DNA from: Mesorhizobium sp. AR07 | GTDB taxonomy: Bacteria; Pseudomonadota; Alphaproteobacteria; Rhizobiales; Rhizobiaceae | Length of the DNA: 64,000 nucleotides | Reading direction: 5' to 3' | Assembly: GCF_024746815.1 (NCBI RefSeq) | Contig: NZ_CP080527.1 | Coordinates: forward strand, 284,102-348,101 | Shown: positions 1-7,617 of the stretch, piece by piece | Layout of the letters: the number at the start of each line of letters is the position of its first letter | Numbering within the stretch: the stretch's first letter is position 1 | Notes under the pieces: generated by a model | Seen by the model: only the letters and a program-made list of their open reading frames with translations | Databases searched by the model: none | Told to the model about the DNA's origin: nothing | Program-made: the position numbers and the translations under genes

Positions 1-309
1 TGGTCAACCGGGTTCGCCGCCTCAGGTGTGAGGCTGCCCAACGGCACCATGAAAGGGCCAAGATATCCCGACGACACATTGCTGATTCAGGCTGCCAGCG
101 CGGGTCAAGGTCTCGCAGTAGTACGCGACGTTTCCGCAAACGACGCCTTGGCGTCAGGAAAAATAGTCATCGCGATCAACATTTCCGTTCCTACCTAAGA
201 TGGGTATTATGCCATCGCCCCACCCAAAAAGCGTATTGCGAAGGTTAAGAGCTTTCGCGACTGGATTTTGAGTGAAGCAAGCGAGACGCAGAGACGTTTG
301 AGTGTTTGA
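1..309 (+). pseudogene. LysR-type regulator, C-terminal fragment (broken)
   Basis: Frame 1 reads as the end of a GcvA-like LysR effector-binding domain. It contains AASAGQGLAVVRD and, after an in-frame TAA at 196-198, DGYYAIAPPKK followed by a FRDWILSEA helix, ending at TGA 307-309. The order and spacing fit the last ~100 residues of a LysR protein. The premature stop and the missing N-terminus (outside the window) make a functional product unlikely. The family call rests on motif memory, not on a search. Confidence 0.6.
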
Positions 310-404
310 ACAGCGCCGCTCCGCGATGCCGGCCTGCTGGCCTCGATCCGTTAACAAGTATCAGTCGCCCGCCCACTATTCTCCCGATCAGGTTCCAGCG
401 TGCG

Positions 405-447
405 TATTCCAATGATTCCGGACAGTGATTCCGAGACTAAACCGGAC
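405..447. repeat. IS21-like end remnant, left partner
   Basis: This stretch carries ATTCCGGACAGTGATTCCG, the style of sub-repeat found at ends of IS21-family elements. Its reverse complement aligns with few differences to 1864-1910, so the two flank the IS3 element as an imperfect inverted repeat. Identification as IS21 ends is by resemblance only. Confidence 0.35.
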
Positions 448-502
448 TGGAGTGCACCCCCAGACTGAGACAAGGAAAATCGCGGACACCTCCCGTGTTA
501 AG

Positions 503-1372
503 CTATGCAGCCTTTTCCATCTGTCGCCCGCGTGAATGCTTCTGTTCGTATTCCTCCGGACTGAGATAGTCGAGCGCCGAATGCAGGCGCCCCGTGTTGT
601 AAACGGTCTCTATGAAAGCACCGATGTGCTTGCGGGCATCATCTGCATCCTTATAGGCGAGCCCTTGCACCTCTTCCTGTTTCAGGGTTTTCATGAAGCT
701 CTCCGCCTTCGCATTGTCGTAAGGATTGCCGACACGGCTCATGCTCGCTTGGATACCGTGAACATGCAGAAGTTCGGAGTAGGCCCCGCAAGCGTATTGA
801 ACCCCGCGGTCGGAATGATGGATGAGGCTCCCGGGTACGGGCTGGCGATCAGCGATCGCCATCTCGAGAGCCTCGATGGCAAGGCTTGCTCTAAGATGCG
901 TATCCAGCGCCCATCCGACAACCTTGCGGCTAAACGCGTCAAGGACAACGGCAAGGAAGGCAAACTCCTCGGCCAGATGCAGGAAGGTGATATCGGCAAC
1001 CCATAGCTGGTTTACGCCATTGAGGATCATTCCCCTCGCGAGGTTTGGCACGACTTGCCAACCATGCCTGGAGTTGGTCGTCACAGGAACAAAGGGTCTA
1101 GCGCGCAGGCACAACAGATTGTCTTCACGCATGATCCGTAGAACGCATTTGTGATTGACTTGCCACCCCTCCCGCCGCAGCAGGGCTCCAATCCGGCGGT
1201 AGCCGTAGTGTGTGTTGCCGAGAGCCAGTTTCTGAATGAGATCGCGCAAACCCGTCTCGGCCCGACGCGGGGCCGAATCCAGCCAGTGACGGTAATAGCT
1301 CGCGCGGCTGACACCAGCGAGCCAGCACATTCTGTCGATGTTGAATTCGCCTTGCGACAGGCCGGTCATCAT
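503..1372 (-). CDS. IS3-family transposase OrfB (DDE integrase)
   Basis: 289 residues with the HTH_21 region (GNTHYGYRRIGALLRREGW) followed by an rve integrase core. The three catalytic acids are visible in VADITFLH, HHSDRGVQYA and AKAESFMKTLK. The C-terminus RLHSALDYLSPEEYE is typical of the family. The start overlaps the end of orfA as ATGA, so the frame is probably expressed as an OrfAB fusion by -1 frameshifting near the GAAAAG at the end of orfA, as is known for IS3 elements. Confidence 0.93.
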   Translation of the reverse strand: MMTGLSQGEFNIDRMCWLAGVSRASYYRHWLDSAPRRAETGLRDLIQKLALGNTHYGYRRIGALLRREGWQVNHKCVLRIMREDNLLCLRARPFVPVTTNSRHGWQVVPNLARGMILNGVNQLWVADITFLHLAEEFAFLAVVLDAFSRKVVGWALDTHLRASLAIEALEMAIADRQPVPGSLIHHSDRGVQYACGAYSELLHVHGIQASMSRVGNPYDNAKAESFMKTLKQEEVQGLAYKDADDARKHIGAFIETVYNTGRLHSALDYLSPEEYEQKHSRGRQMEKAA

Positions 1373-1788
1373 CTTTTCGATGATTTTGAAGATCCCGTTT
1401 CGCCAGGAGCGCTGCTCCGACGCTGATCTTCCTCGAAGTGCCGCAAGGCTTCGCGAAAAAAATCGAGATCGAGCTGCTGCTGCCCGACCTTCTGCTCCAG
1501 TTCCCTGATCCGGCGCCTGGCCTTGGTCAATGCCTTTTCCTGAGGTGCCGGCACATTGACTGCACTCTGCAGCTGTGCGGCCCCGTCAACTCCTGCTGTC
1601 CTGGCCGGCCGGCCGCGCCGACGCGACTTCAGATTACCATGAAGCCTGAGATGATCACGCCACTCGTAAAGTCGTTGGCGACTGATGCCAACCTCATCTG
1701 CCAACTTGCTGACGGTTTCGCCCGCCTCCATGCGCCGGAGAAGCTCCAGCTTTTGGTCATCATCAATAACTCTTTGCCGTCTGGCCAT
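1369..1788 (-). CDS. IS3-family transposase OrfA (HTH)
   Basis: 139 residues from the ATG giving MARRQRVIDDDQKLELL. An earlier in-frame start at 1854 lies in the terminal repeat and is unlikely. Residues ~10-50 form a helix-turn-helix (GETVSKLADEVGISRQRLYEW). A C-terminal leucine-rich coiled coil (RRIRELEQKVGQQQLDLDF) matches the oligomerisation zipper of OrfA proteins. It overlaps orfB. Confidence 0.88.
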   Translation of the reverse strand: MARRQRVIDDDQKLELLRRMEAGETVSKLADEVGISRQRLYEWRDHLRLHGNLKSRRRGRPARTAGVDGAAQLQSAVNVPAPQEKALTKARRRIRELEQKVGQQQLDLDFFREALRHFEEDQRRSSAPGETGSSKSSKR

Positions 1789-1863
1789 GCCCCAGTTTCC
1801 TCTCCTTGCGGGGAAACTGTCCGCGATTTTCCTTGTCTCAGTCTGGGGGTGCACTCCAATCGC

Positions 1864-1910
1864 GTCCGGTTTTTGATCGGAATGCCGTCCGGTAAATCGT
1901 TGGAATCTGG
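1864..1910. repeat. IS21-like end remnant, right partner
   Basis: GTCCGGTTTTTGATCGGAAT and the following bases align to the reverse complement of 405-447. The IS3 element therefore sits between two outward copies of the same kind of sequence. Confidence 0.3.
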
Positions 1911-1914
1911 AGGG

Positions 1915-1965
1915 TTATGTGAGGTCGCATCGGTCGTCGCGGCGAGCTCGAGCGACCTCACATAA
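1915..1965. repeat. Hairpin, candidate terminus of the IS91 element
   Basis: Perfect 13-bp inverted repeat, TTATGTGAGGTCG at 1915-1927 and CGACCTCACATAA at 1953-1965, separated by 25 bp. It lies just beyond the 3' end of the IS91 transposase. IS91-family elements carry a hairpin-bearing terminus there for rolling-circle transposition. The assignment as oriIS or terIS is inference. Confidence 0.5.
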
Positions 1966-2246
1966 GCCGGATTGAAGTAAGGCGCGGGTTGTTAGCCGCT
2001 GTTATGGAGATAGTAGGGCACGCTGTTTGACGGCGATAGCGAATTCGTCGCGTGCAGCGGTGGCACGACCGAATTTTGGCTTGATCCGGCGACCTTCGCG
2101 AGCAGCTTGGCGGGCGATCGGTGGCGATTTTTGCGCTCTCAATGCACACTGTCGGTCTTTCGGTGTGACCAGGGCCAAGCGGTGTCGCGCGCAGGCGGGG
2201 CGCTTGGTTTTGCGGGCATATCGGAGGGGGTGCGGATTGTCGGAGT

Positions 2247-3434
2247 TCATGATGTATCGCACCAGAAAGATGATGGCCGGGGCGGCGAAACAGGCGCAAC
2301 AGTGATCCCTGTCCTGTGCATGGGACGCCGGCAGTCGGGGCATTTGTGGGATTGCCCGTGCTGGGATTTGTCAGGCTGGGGTTTCTCGCCTGCTGGTGAT
2401 GGCTGGTCGAGGAGCTGCCTGCAGAGGCCGATACGATCCCGTCGGTGGCTATTGGCGAGAAAGCCGAAGTGGCGCATGCGGTGGAAGCCGTCAGGGAGCA
2501 CGTGCAGAAGAAAACGCCGGATGAACTCGTGTGGGTCAAGTCGCATGATCTTCTCGCGGTCGCGACCATTGCCACGGTAATCCTTCCATCGGAAAGCAAC
2601 ATGGCCGTCATCGACCTCGACGATGCGGCTGTTGGCGATGGCCACACGATGGGTATAGCGGCCGAGATAGGCGAGCACCTGATCCGGGCCGCCGAACGGT
2701 GGCTTCGAATAAACGACCCATTCGACGCGGCGAGCACGCGCGAGATGGCGGGTGAACGCCTCGTCGTCGTTGAGATGGGTGAGTTCGTTGGAGAAGCGGA
2801 GTTCACCGTGAGCAAAGGCGTCGGCAAGGGCCGTCAGAAACAGCCGCCGAAACAGGCGTGACAGCACGCGCACGGGCAGAAAGAAGCCCGGCCGGCAAGC
2901 GACCCACCTTGACCTGTCGGGCGAGAGACCGCCGCCGGGCACGACGCAATGGACATGGGGATGATGGGTCATGGCCTGGCCCCAGGTGTGAAGCACGGCG
3001 ACGATGCCGATATCGGCGCCCAGCCGCTTGGGATCGGCGGCAACGGTCCGTAGCGTCTGGGCGGCGATCCGGATCAGCAATGCATAGACGACCACCTTGT
3101 TGTGAAAGGCGATCTCGGCGATGCCGGGTGGTAGCGTGAAGACCACATGAAAGTACGGGACCGGCAACAGATCGGCGACGCGTGCATCGCCCCACTCCTT
3201 GCGGGCCGCGCCTTGACACTTCGGGCAATGGCGATTGCGACAGGAATTATAGGAGATGCGGGTCCTGCCGCAATCGTCGCAGGCATCGACGTGACCGCCG
3301 AGCCTGGGTGTCCGGCAAGCTTCGATCGCGCCCATGACGCGGCGCTCGCCGCGGCCCAGATGACCGGCGTTCTCACGCCTGTAGGAGCTCCCATGCCGTC
3401 GAAAGATGTCGGCGACTTCGAAGGTGGGGCGCAA
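2247..3434 (-). CDS. IS91-family HUH transposase
   Basis: 395 residues. An N-terminal zinc-binding segment (CDDCGRTRISYNSCRNRHC followed by PKCQ) precedes the catalytic core. The metal-binding HUH motif is HPHVHCVVPGGG, and a candidate nucleophilic tyrosine is in YLGRYTHRVAI. The protein should nick DNA at the element terminus and drive rolling-circle transposition. The start is TTG, 4 bp after the recombinase stop. Length matches relatives, so it appears intact. Confidence 0.9.
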   Translation of the reverse strand: MRPTFEVADIFRRHGSSYRRENAGHLGRGERRVMGAIEACRTPRLGGHVDACDDCGRTRISYNSCRNRHCPKCQGAARKEWGDARVADLLPVPYFHVVFTLPPGIAEIAFHNKVVVYALLIRIAAQTLRTVAADPKRLGADIGIVAVLHTWGQAMTHHPHVHCVVPGGGLSPDRSRWVACRPGFFLPVRVLSRLFRRLFLTALADAFAHGELRFSNELTHLNDDEAFTRHLARARRVEWVVYSKPPFGGPDQVLAYLGRYTHRVAIANSRIVEVDDGHVAFRWKDYRGNGRDREKIMRLDPHEFIRRFLLHVLPDGFHRMRHFGFLANSHRRDRIGLCRQLLDQPSPAGEKPQPDKSQHGQSHKCPDCRRPMHRTGITVAPVSPPRPSSFWCDTS

Positions 3435-3438
3435 CCGA

Positions 3439-4302
3439 TTACGATTCCGGCGGCGTCACCTCCAGTCGTAATCGATCGAGCGGACTGGCCGTCGACCGGA
3501 TCGTGTCGGTGGAGACTTGCGTATAGCGCGCTGTCGTCGAGAGGTGGGCGTGGCCGAGCAGGACCTGGATGATGCGGATATCGGTCCCGTTCTCGAGCAG
3601 GTGAGTGGCAAAGGAATGCCGCAGCGTATGGACGGTGACGTGTTTGGAAAGACCCGCCGCCGCAACCGCCGAACGACAGGCGGAATGTAGCACCCACGGC
3701 TCGATCGGCTTGTCAGGATCGCGCCCAGGAAACAGAATGTCCTTGGGCCGCGCCAAGCGCCAATAGCTGCGCAGGATCCCGAGCAGTTCCGGCGACAGCA
3801 TGACGTAGCGGGCTTTGCCGCCTTTGCCGCGCGTGATGTGGATCACCATCCTTGAGCTGTCGATATCGTTGGCGCGAAGACCACAGACCTCCGAGACCCT
3901 GAGACCGGCGGCATAAGCTGTTGTCAGAGCCACCCGCGCCTTCAGGCTGGAGACAGCTTGCAGAAATTGGACGACCTCGTCGCTGGAAAGAACAACCGGC
4001 AACTGGCGAGGCTCGCGCGCATACGGAATATGCTCCGGGATTGTATCCTGGCCGAGCGTTACGCCATAGAGGAACCGGAGTGCGCAGACGATCTGGTTCA
4101 ATCCCGACCAGGAGATGCCCGTCGACACGAGGTAAACCTGGAAGGCATGGATATCGTCAAGGCCCAGCCGATCCGGCGATCGGCCAAAATAGCGGCTAAA
4201 CTTTGCGACTGCATAAAGGTAGGATTGCTGCGTGGCCGGAGATAGATTGCGGACTGTCATGTCCTCGATCATCCGGCGACGCAGAGGGCTCATCTCGGCC
4301 AT
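3439..4302 (-). CDS. Tyrosine recombinase of the IS91 element
   Basis: 287 residues from the ATG giving MAEMSPLRRRM, chosen because AGGAG lies about 7 nt upstream; an earlier start at 4341 has no such site. An N-terminal SAM-like domain (NLSPATQQSYLYAVAKF) is followed by a catalytic domain with Arg in GLRVSEVCGL, HTLRHSFATHLLE, the HLSTTARYTQ tyrosine box and GHAH. All R-H-R-H-Y positions are present. This gene pairs routinely with the HUH transposase downstream. Confidence 0.9.
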   Translation of the reverse strand: MAEMSPLRRRMIEDMTVRNLSPATQQSYLYAVAKFSRYFGRSPDRLGLDDIHAFQVYLVSTGISWSGLNQIVCALRFLYGVTLGQDTIPEHIPYAREPRQLPVVLSSDEVVQFLQAVSSLKARVALTTAYAAGLRVSEVCGLRANDIDSSRMVIHITRGKGGKARYVMLSPELLGILRSYWRLARPKDILFPGRDPDKPIEPWVLHSACRSAVAAAGLSKHVTVHTLRHSFATHLLENGTDIRIIQVLLGHAHLSTTARYTQVSTDTIRSTASPLDRLRLEVTPPES

Positions 4303-4380
4303 CTGGATCTCCTGTCTGAAGGATGGGTTTGCAACACCCAAATCCTCTCAGACAGGAGGCGTCTCTCAAAGCGGGCACCA

Positions 4381-4645
4381 ATTGCCGCGACTAGCGGCTT
4401 AGTTCAATCCGCATCCAGCGGGTCTACAGTACCCCGCCGGCGTTTTACCGTGATCGTACAGCTCTGATCCTTCTTCGCCTTACCTTGAGAAGAAATACCT
4501 CTGCAGCATTAGCGGGATCTAACGAAGTTTGTCCTTGGCCAAGCAGAGTGCGGTTTTCCGCACGGTTAAAGGCGGTTCATCGGCGATGCGGCGGCGAAGA
4601 CGATATGCCGGCGTTCTGAACTGAGATTCAGCTACTTCCGAAGCG
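4381..4645. other. Intergenic, no gene recognised
   Basis: No convincing reading frame, nod box or RNA gene was seen. The left part may be the outer end of the IS91 element. Confidence 0.4.
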
Positions 4646-5335
4646 CTATTGCAGCCCCAGTTTCCTCTTCAGCTCGGCGTTCTCCTCGCGCAGGCGTCCC
4701 GCTAGCAGGCTCTTCAGTCGCTTGTTTTCTTTTTCGAGCGCGACCAGATCGATTAGTTCGTCACTGGCTGCCGGGAGCGCCGCAGCCTTCTTCCAGTGAT
4801 AGTAGGTCTGTTCCGAAATGCCGGCCTGCTTCACGGCGCTCTTGAGGGTGGTGCCGCCACTCATCGACTTCGCGATCTGAGTAAGCTTCTGGGCGCGCTC
4901 CTTTACGGAGTGGACCTTCCGGCCAGAAGGCGCGGCCGCTGCTGGTGTTTCCCCCGCTGGCGGTCCCGCATCGGCGCCATTCTTCCGAGTTCGCGGCCTC
5001 GGCTCAGCCTTGGTCTTTCGCGATCGTGAGGTTTGATTCTTCCCATCAGGCGTCGCAACTGTGGTTACAGGCTCGGTCGCCATTTCTCCTGATTCAATTG
5101 CTTTAGGATCTACCATGAGAGGCTCCGCTCCGGGTTGATGCACGTGTGCAACATCAAGGGCCACGACATTAGAGTCAACAAGATGCCGATTTGGCAGCTC
5201 CATCTCCTTGAGCTCTCTTGTTGTCTCGGCCACGGCTGCTGACAAATCAATGTCACCCCAAATCGAGTGACCCCGCCTTTGAGCGCTGCGCTTCTGTTTG
5301 ATCTCAACAGTGAACGGTCGGGTCGGCCGCCTCAT
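4646..5335 (-). CDS. SyrB-like symbiotic regulator
   Basis: 229 residues. The start is ATG after AGGAAGTAATC. The C-terminal ~85 residues are the SyrB signature: an HTH resembling OrfA transposases (TLKSAVKQAGISEQTYYHWKK) followed by a leucine-heptad helix (DLVALEKENKRLKSLLAGRL, then REENAELKRKLGLQ). The middle is Ala/Pro/Lys-rich and disordered. S. meliloti SyrB (about 150 aa) represses syrM and so tunes nod and exopolysaccharide genes. This protein has a longer N-terminus (RRPTRPFTVEIKQKR). Role by homology only; its presence suggests a symbiosis replicon. Confidence 0.72.
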   Translation of the reverse strand: MRRPTRPFTVEIKQKRSAQRRGHSIWGDIDLSAAVAETTRELKEMELPNRHLVDSNVVALDVAHVHQPGAEPLMVDPKAIESGEMATEPVTTVATPDGKNQTSRSRKTKAEPRPRTRKNGADAGPPAGETPAAAAPSGRKVHSVKERAQKLTQIAKSMSGGTTLKSAVKQAGISEQTYYHWKKAAALPAASDELIDLVALEKENKRLKSLLAGRLREENAELKRKLGLQ

Positions 5336-5377
5336 GATTACTTCCTTGTTGGACGCGAATTGCACTGAAAGTTGCTA

Positions 5378-5734
5378 ATGCCAGGATTGAACGTCCTGAC
5401 GCTTCCTTTATCGGATGACACTACCTGGGAGCAAGCGACCCTGATCGTGTCGTGCCGCAGCCCGATGAACGCGACAGTATTCTCGAAAACTGGTTACGTG
5501 ACCATCCACGCAAGGGGCTTCCTGCCCTGGGTTTCGCAAAAATGGAAGGACGACGCTTGGGCCGTCGCCCAGATTTGCGGCCGAGACGACCGCCTTTCTG
5601 TCGAGCAGGTCCGGGCTATTCGGGAGCTTGCGAGGATCCCCCCAGCTAAAACCATCGCCGAGCGCATCGGCGCACGGAACCGTGAGCAGGTGCAACGGGT
5701 GATCGACGGAGAGACATATACGCGAGTGATTTGA
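5378..5734 (+). CDS. Small unknown protein with HTH-like C-terminus
   Basis: 118 residues, divergent from the SyrB-like gene with only 42 bp between the starts. Residues ~75-115 (LSVEQVRAIRELA, KTIAERIGARNREQVQRVI, GETYTRVI) resemble the short HTH found in phage and plasmid HNH or repressor-like proteins. The N-terminal half is unrecognised. It could be a regulator or a truncated gene. Confidence 0.45.
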   Translation: MPGLNVLTLPLSDDTTWEQATLIVSCRSPMNATVFSKTGYVTIHARGFLPWVSQKWKDDAWAVAQICGRDDRLSVEQVRAIRELARIPPAKTIAERIGARNREQVQRVIDGETYTRVI

Positions 5735-5841
5735 ACAAGGTCGAGCATGGTGAGTGTCAAGCCGAAGATCGGCCGCCAGGATGAGGACACAGCTCGGATG
5801 AGGAGCTGATAGTCCTACGCTGATCGACGCGGGTTTCAATC

Positions 5842-7617
5842 TTACTGACTTCGCTGATACAGCTCCAAGACCCACGGTGAATGGTGGTGCTCCTGATAGA
5901 CCAGGCTGAGGTGCCTTTTCGGCCGGGTCACGCCGACATAGAACAAGCGCCTGGCGTCGCGAAGGCTCGCGGGACTGGTCCTATCGCGCGTGCTCGGCAT
6001 GTCGGAAGCGTTTACTCCGTACATGATGACTGCATCGAACTCTCTTCCCTTGGCGCTGTGGAGGGTGCTGAGGTTGACACGTCCGGAACCTTCCGTTCGA
6101 CCAGCGAAGTGCGCCAAGGAAAGATCGAGGTCACGAGCCGGATCGGTGTTGGTGATCATCTCCGGACAGACATCCCATTCCTGTTCGGAGTTGCGGGCAA
6201 TCATGCGCCACGGCGTGACGAGTTCACGAGAGAAGCGCTGCAGCCAGAAATGGGTGGTCTCGGTGGTTCCGAGTGAGGCGTTGAGAAATCCCATAAGCTG
6301 CGCGGACAGGTTCTGTTCCTCACGCTCGCTGGCGTGGCGCCCATAGACCAACGTCATCGCTTGCGACAGAAGCCGCGCATATGGCGGCTCGGCATCGCGC
6401 CAGCCACCTGTGACCCAGCGGGCGCATTCCTCGATGAAGCGCGCAAGGCGGGAACTTCTCTTGACCAGCGCATTCGTGTCGGTTCTGACAAAAGGGATTC
6501 CTGCCTCTTTCAAAGCGGCCGCGACCTTATCGCCGAGCCAGGCTGCCCGATAGAGAACCGCGATTTGCCCGAGTTCGAACCCTTGTTCCACAAGCTTCGG
6601 GATGATCGTGTTGGCAACCGCCTCAGCCTGATCGTCGTGTCCGTACGGAACTGGCCAGAAGCTCAGGTCGCCGTCGGGAGCGCCATCTATGCCATGATAG
6701 TCGCGCTCCTCGCCAAGGGCCCCGAGCGAGGCTCGAATGATCTTCGCGCCGGAACGATAATTGAAGCGAAGCCTGATTGTGCGCACATCGGAACGGCGCG
6801 TCAGGCTTTCGAGCAGCTCAGGGTTGGCGCCGGCGAAGGCGTAGATCGATTGGTCGGTGTCGCCGACGGAGAACAGCCGAATTCCGCCCTCGAAGCAGAG
6901 CAGCAGGACGAGCTCATGCAGCGCGTCCCCGAGATCCTGATATTCGTCGACAAACAACACAGGAAAGCGTGCGCGAAGAGCGTCACGAATCCAGCCATTC
7001 TCCTTGATCATGCGATAGGCGATCAGCGGCATGTCGTCGAAATCGATCAGCCCTTGCCGGCGCAGATCTGCCTCGTAGGCCTCGACGAAATCAGCCAGCT
7101 CCGGATTGCGCCCCCGCCATTCGGGCCGCGTGCGATCGACATCGCGCAGGCGTTTTTCCGACGCGAACTTCCATCTTTCGTGAGGATCGTCATAGCCGTC
7201 GATCGAACTCTTGTACGCCGTTTCGACGGCGGCCCGCATCTGCGATCTACTTGCGACCTTGAAGTCCGCAGGAAGCCCGGCGGGCACGCAGCGCGCGTAG
7301 GGGCCGATGATCTGGCTCAGCGCGAAACTGTGTACGGTGCCGATGAAGGCGCGGTCTCCCGGCGTGATCCCAAGGCGGGCGAGCCGTGTTTCCAGCTCTA
7401 TCGCGCAGTCATTGTTATAGGTGATGCAGGCAACGCCGCGAGGATCGGCCACGTCCTCGATCAGCGCGCGTGCCATCGCGGTCGTCAGCGTCTTGGTCTT
7501 GCCACTTCCCGGACCGGCCAGGACCACGCAATGGCCTTTTTCCACGACAGCGGCCGCTTGCTCCGGGTTGGTATTGAGGTCGGCCAAAGCTTGAATAAGG
7601 GCCCGGTCGCTAAGCAT
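5842..7617 (-). CDS. UvrD/Rep-family SF1 helicase, GajB-like
   Basis: 591 residues. Motif I is GPGSGKT at residues 35-41, motif II VLFVDEYQDL, motif III GDTDQSIYAFAGANPELL and motifs V/VI STLHSAKGREFD and RRLFYVGVTRPKRHL. It is a complete SF1A helicase. The ATG at 7617 overlaps the OLD-nuclease stop by 8 bp, so the pair is translationally coupled. A 5' extension of the frame to 7821 is rejected because it lies inside the upstream gene. A UvrD helicase immediately after a class 2 OLD nuclease is the Gabija arrangement (GajA-GajB). It is about 100 aa longer than Bacillus GajB. Confidence 0.85.
   Translation of the reverse strand: MLSDRALIQALADLNTNPEQAAAVVEKGHCVVLAGPGSGKTKTLTTAMARALIEDVADPRGVACITYNNDCAIELETRLARLGITPGDRAFIGTVHSFALSQIIGPYARCVPAGLPADFKVASRSQMRAAVETAYKSSIDGYDDPHERWKFASEKRLRDVDRTRPEWRGRNPELADFVEAYEADLRRQGLIDFDDMPLIAYRMIKENGWIRDALRARFPVLFVDEYQDLGDALHELVLLLCFEGGIRLFSVGDTDQSIYAFAGANPELLESLTRRSDVRTIRLRFNYRSGAKIIRASLGALGEERDYHGIDGAPDGDLSFWPVPYGHDDQAEAVANTIIPKLVEQGFELGQIAVLYRAAWLGDKVAAALKEAGIPFVRTDTNALVKRSSRLARFIEECARWVTGGWRDAEPPYARLLSQAMTLVYGRHASEREEQNLSAQLMGFLNASLGTTETTHFWLQRFSRELVTPWRMIARNSEQEWDVCPEMITNTDPARDLDLSLAHFAGRTEGSGRVNLSTLHSAKGREFDAVIMYGVNASDMPSTRDRTSPASLRDARRLFYVGVTRPKRHLSLVYQEHHHSPWVLELYQRSQ

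Larger units (their letters stand above)
448..1858 (-). mobile_element. IS3-family insertion sequence
   Basis: Long inverted repeats bound the element: 448-486 and 1820-1858 are perfect reverse complements over 39 bp, starting TGGAGTGCACCCCC. Inside are two overlapping transposase frames on the minus strand in the order orfA, orfB. No target duplication is visible next to the repeats (left flank ends GGAC, right flank starts ATCG), so the flanks may have recombined. Both frames are open, so the element looks potentially active. Confidence 0.9.
1915..4400 (-). mobile_element. IS91-family element (boundaries approximate)
   Basis: Contains the two-gene arrangement common in rhizobial IS91 relatives: a tyrosine recombinase followed by an HUH transposase on the minus strand. 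IS91 elements lack terminal inverted repeats and target duplications, so the right limit (~4400) is a guess. The left limit is placed at the hairpin. Confidence 0.7.

Noticed and set aside
1958..2827. 289-aa minus-strand frame
   Set aside because: Overlaps the IS91 transposase in another frame; low-complexity Ser/Arg/Thr composition typical of a shadow.
4381..4645. nod box upstream of symbiosis genes
   Set aside because: Searched by eye for the ATC-N9-GAT pattern near the SyrB-like gene and nopD; no convincing match.
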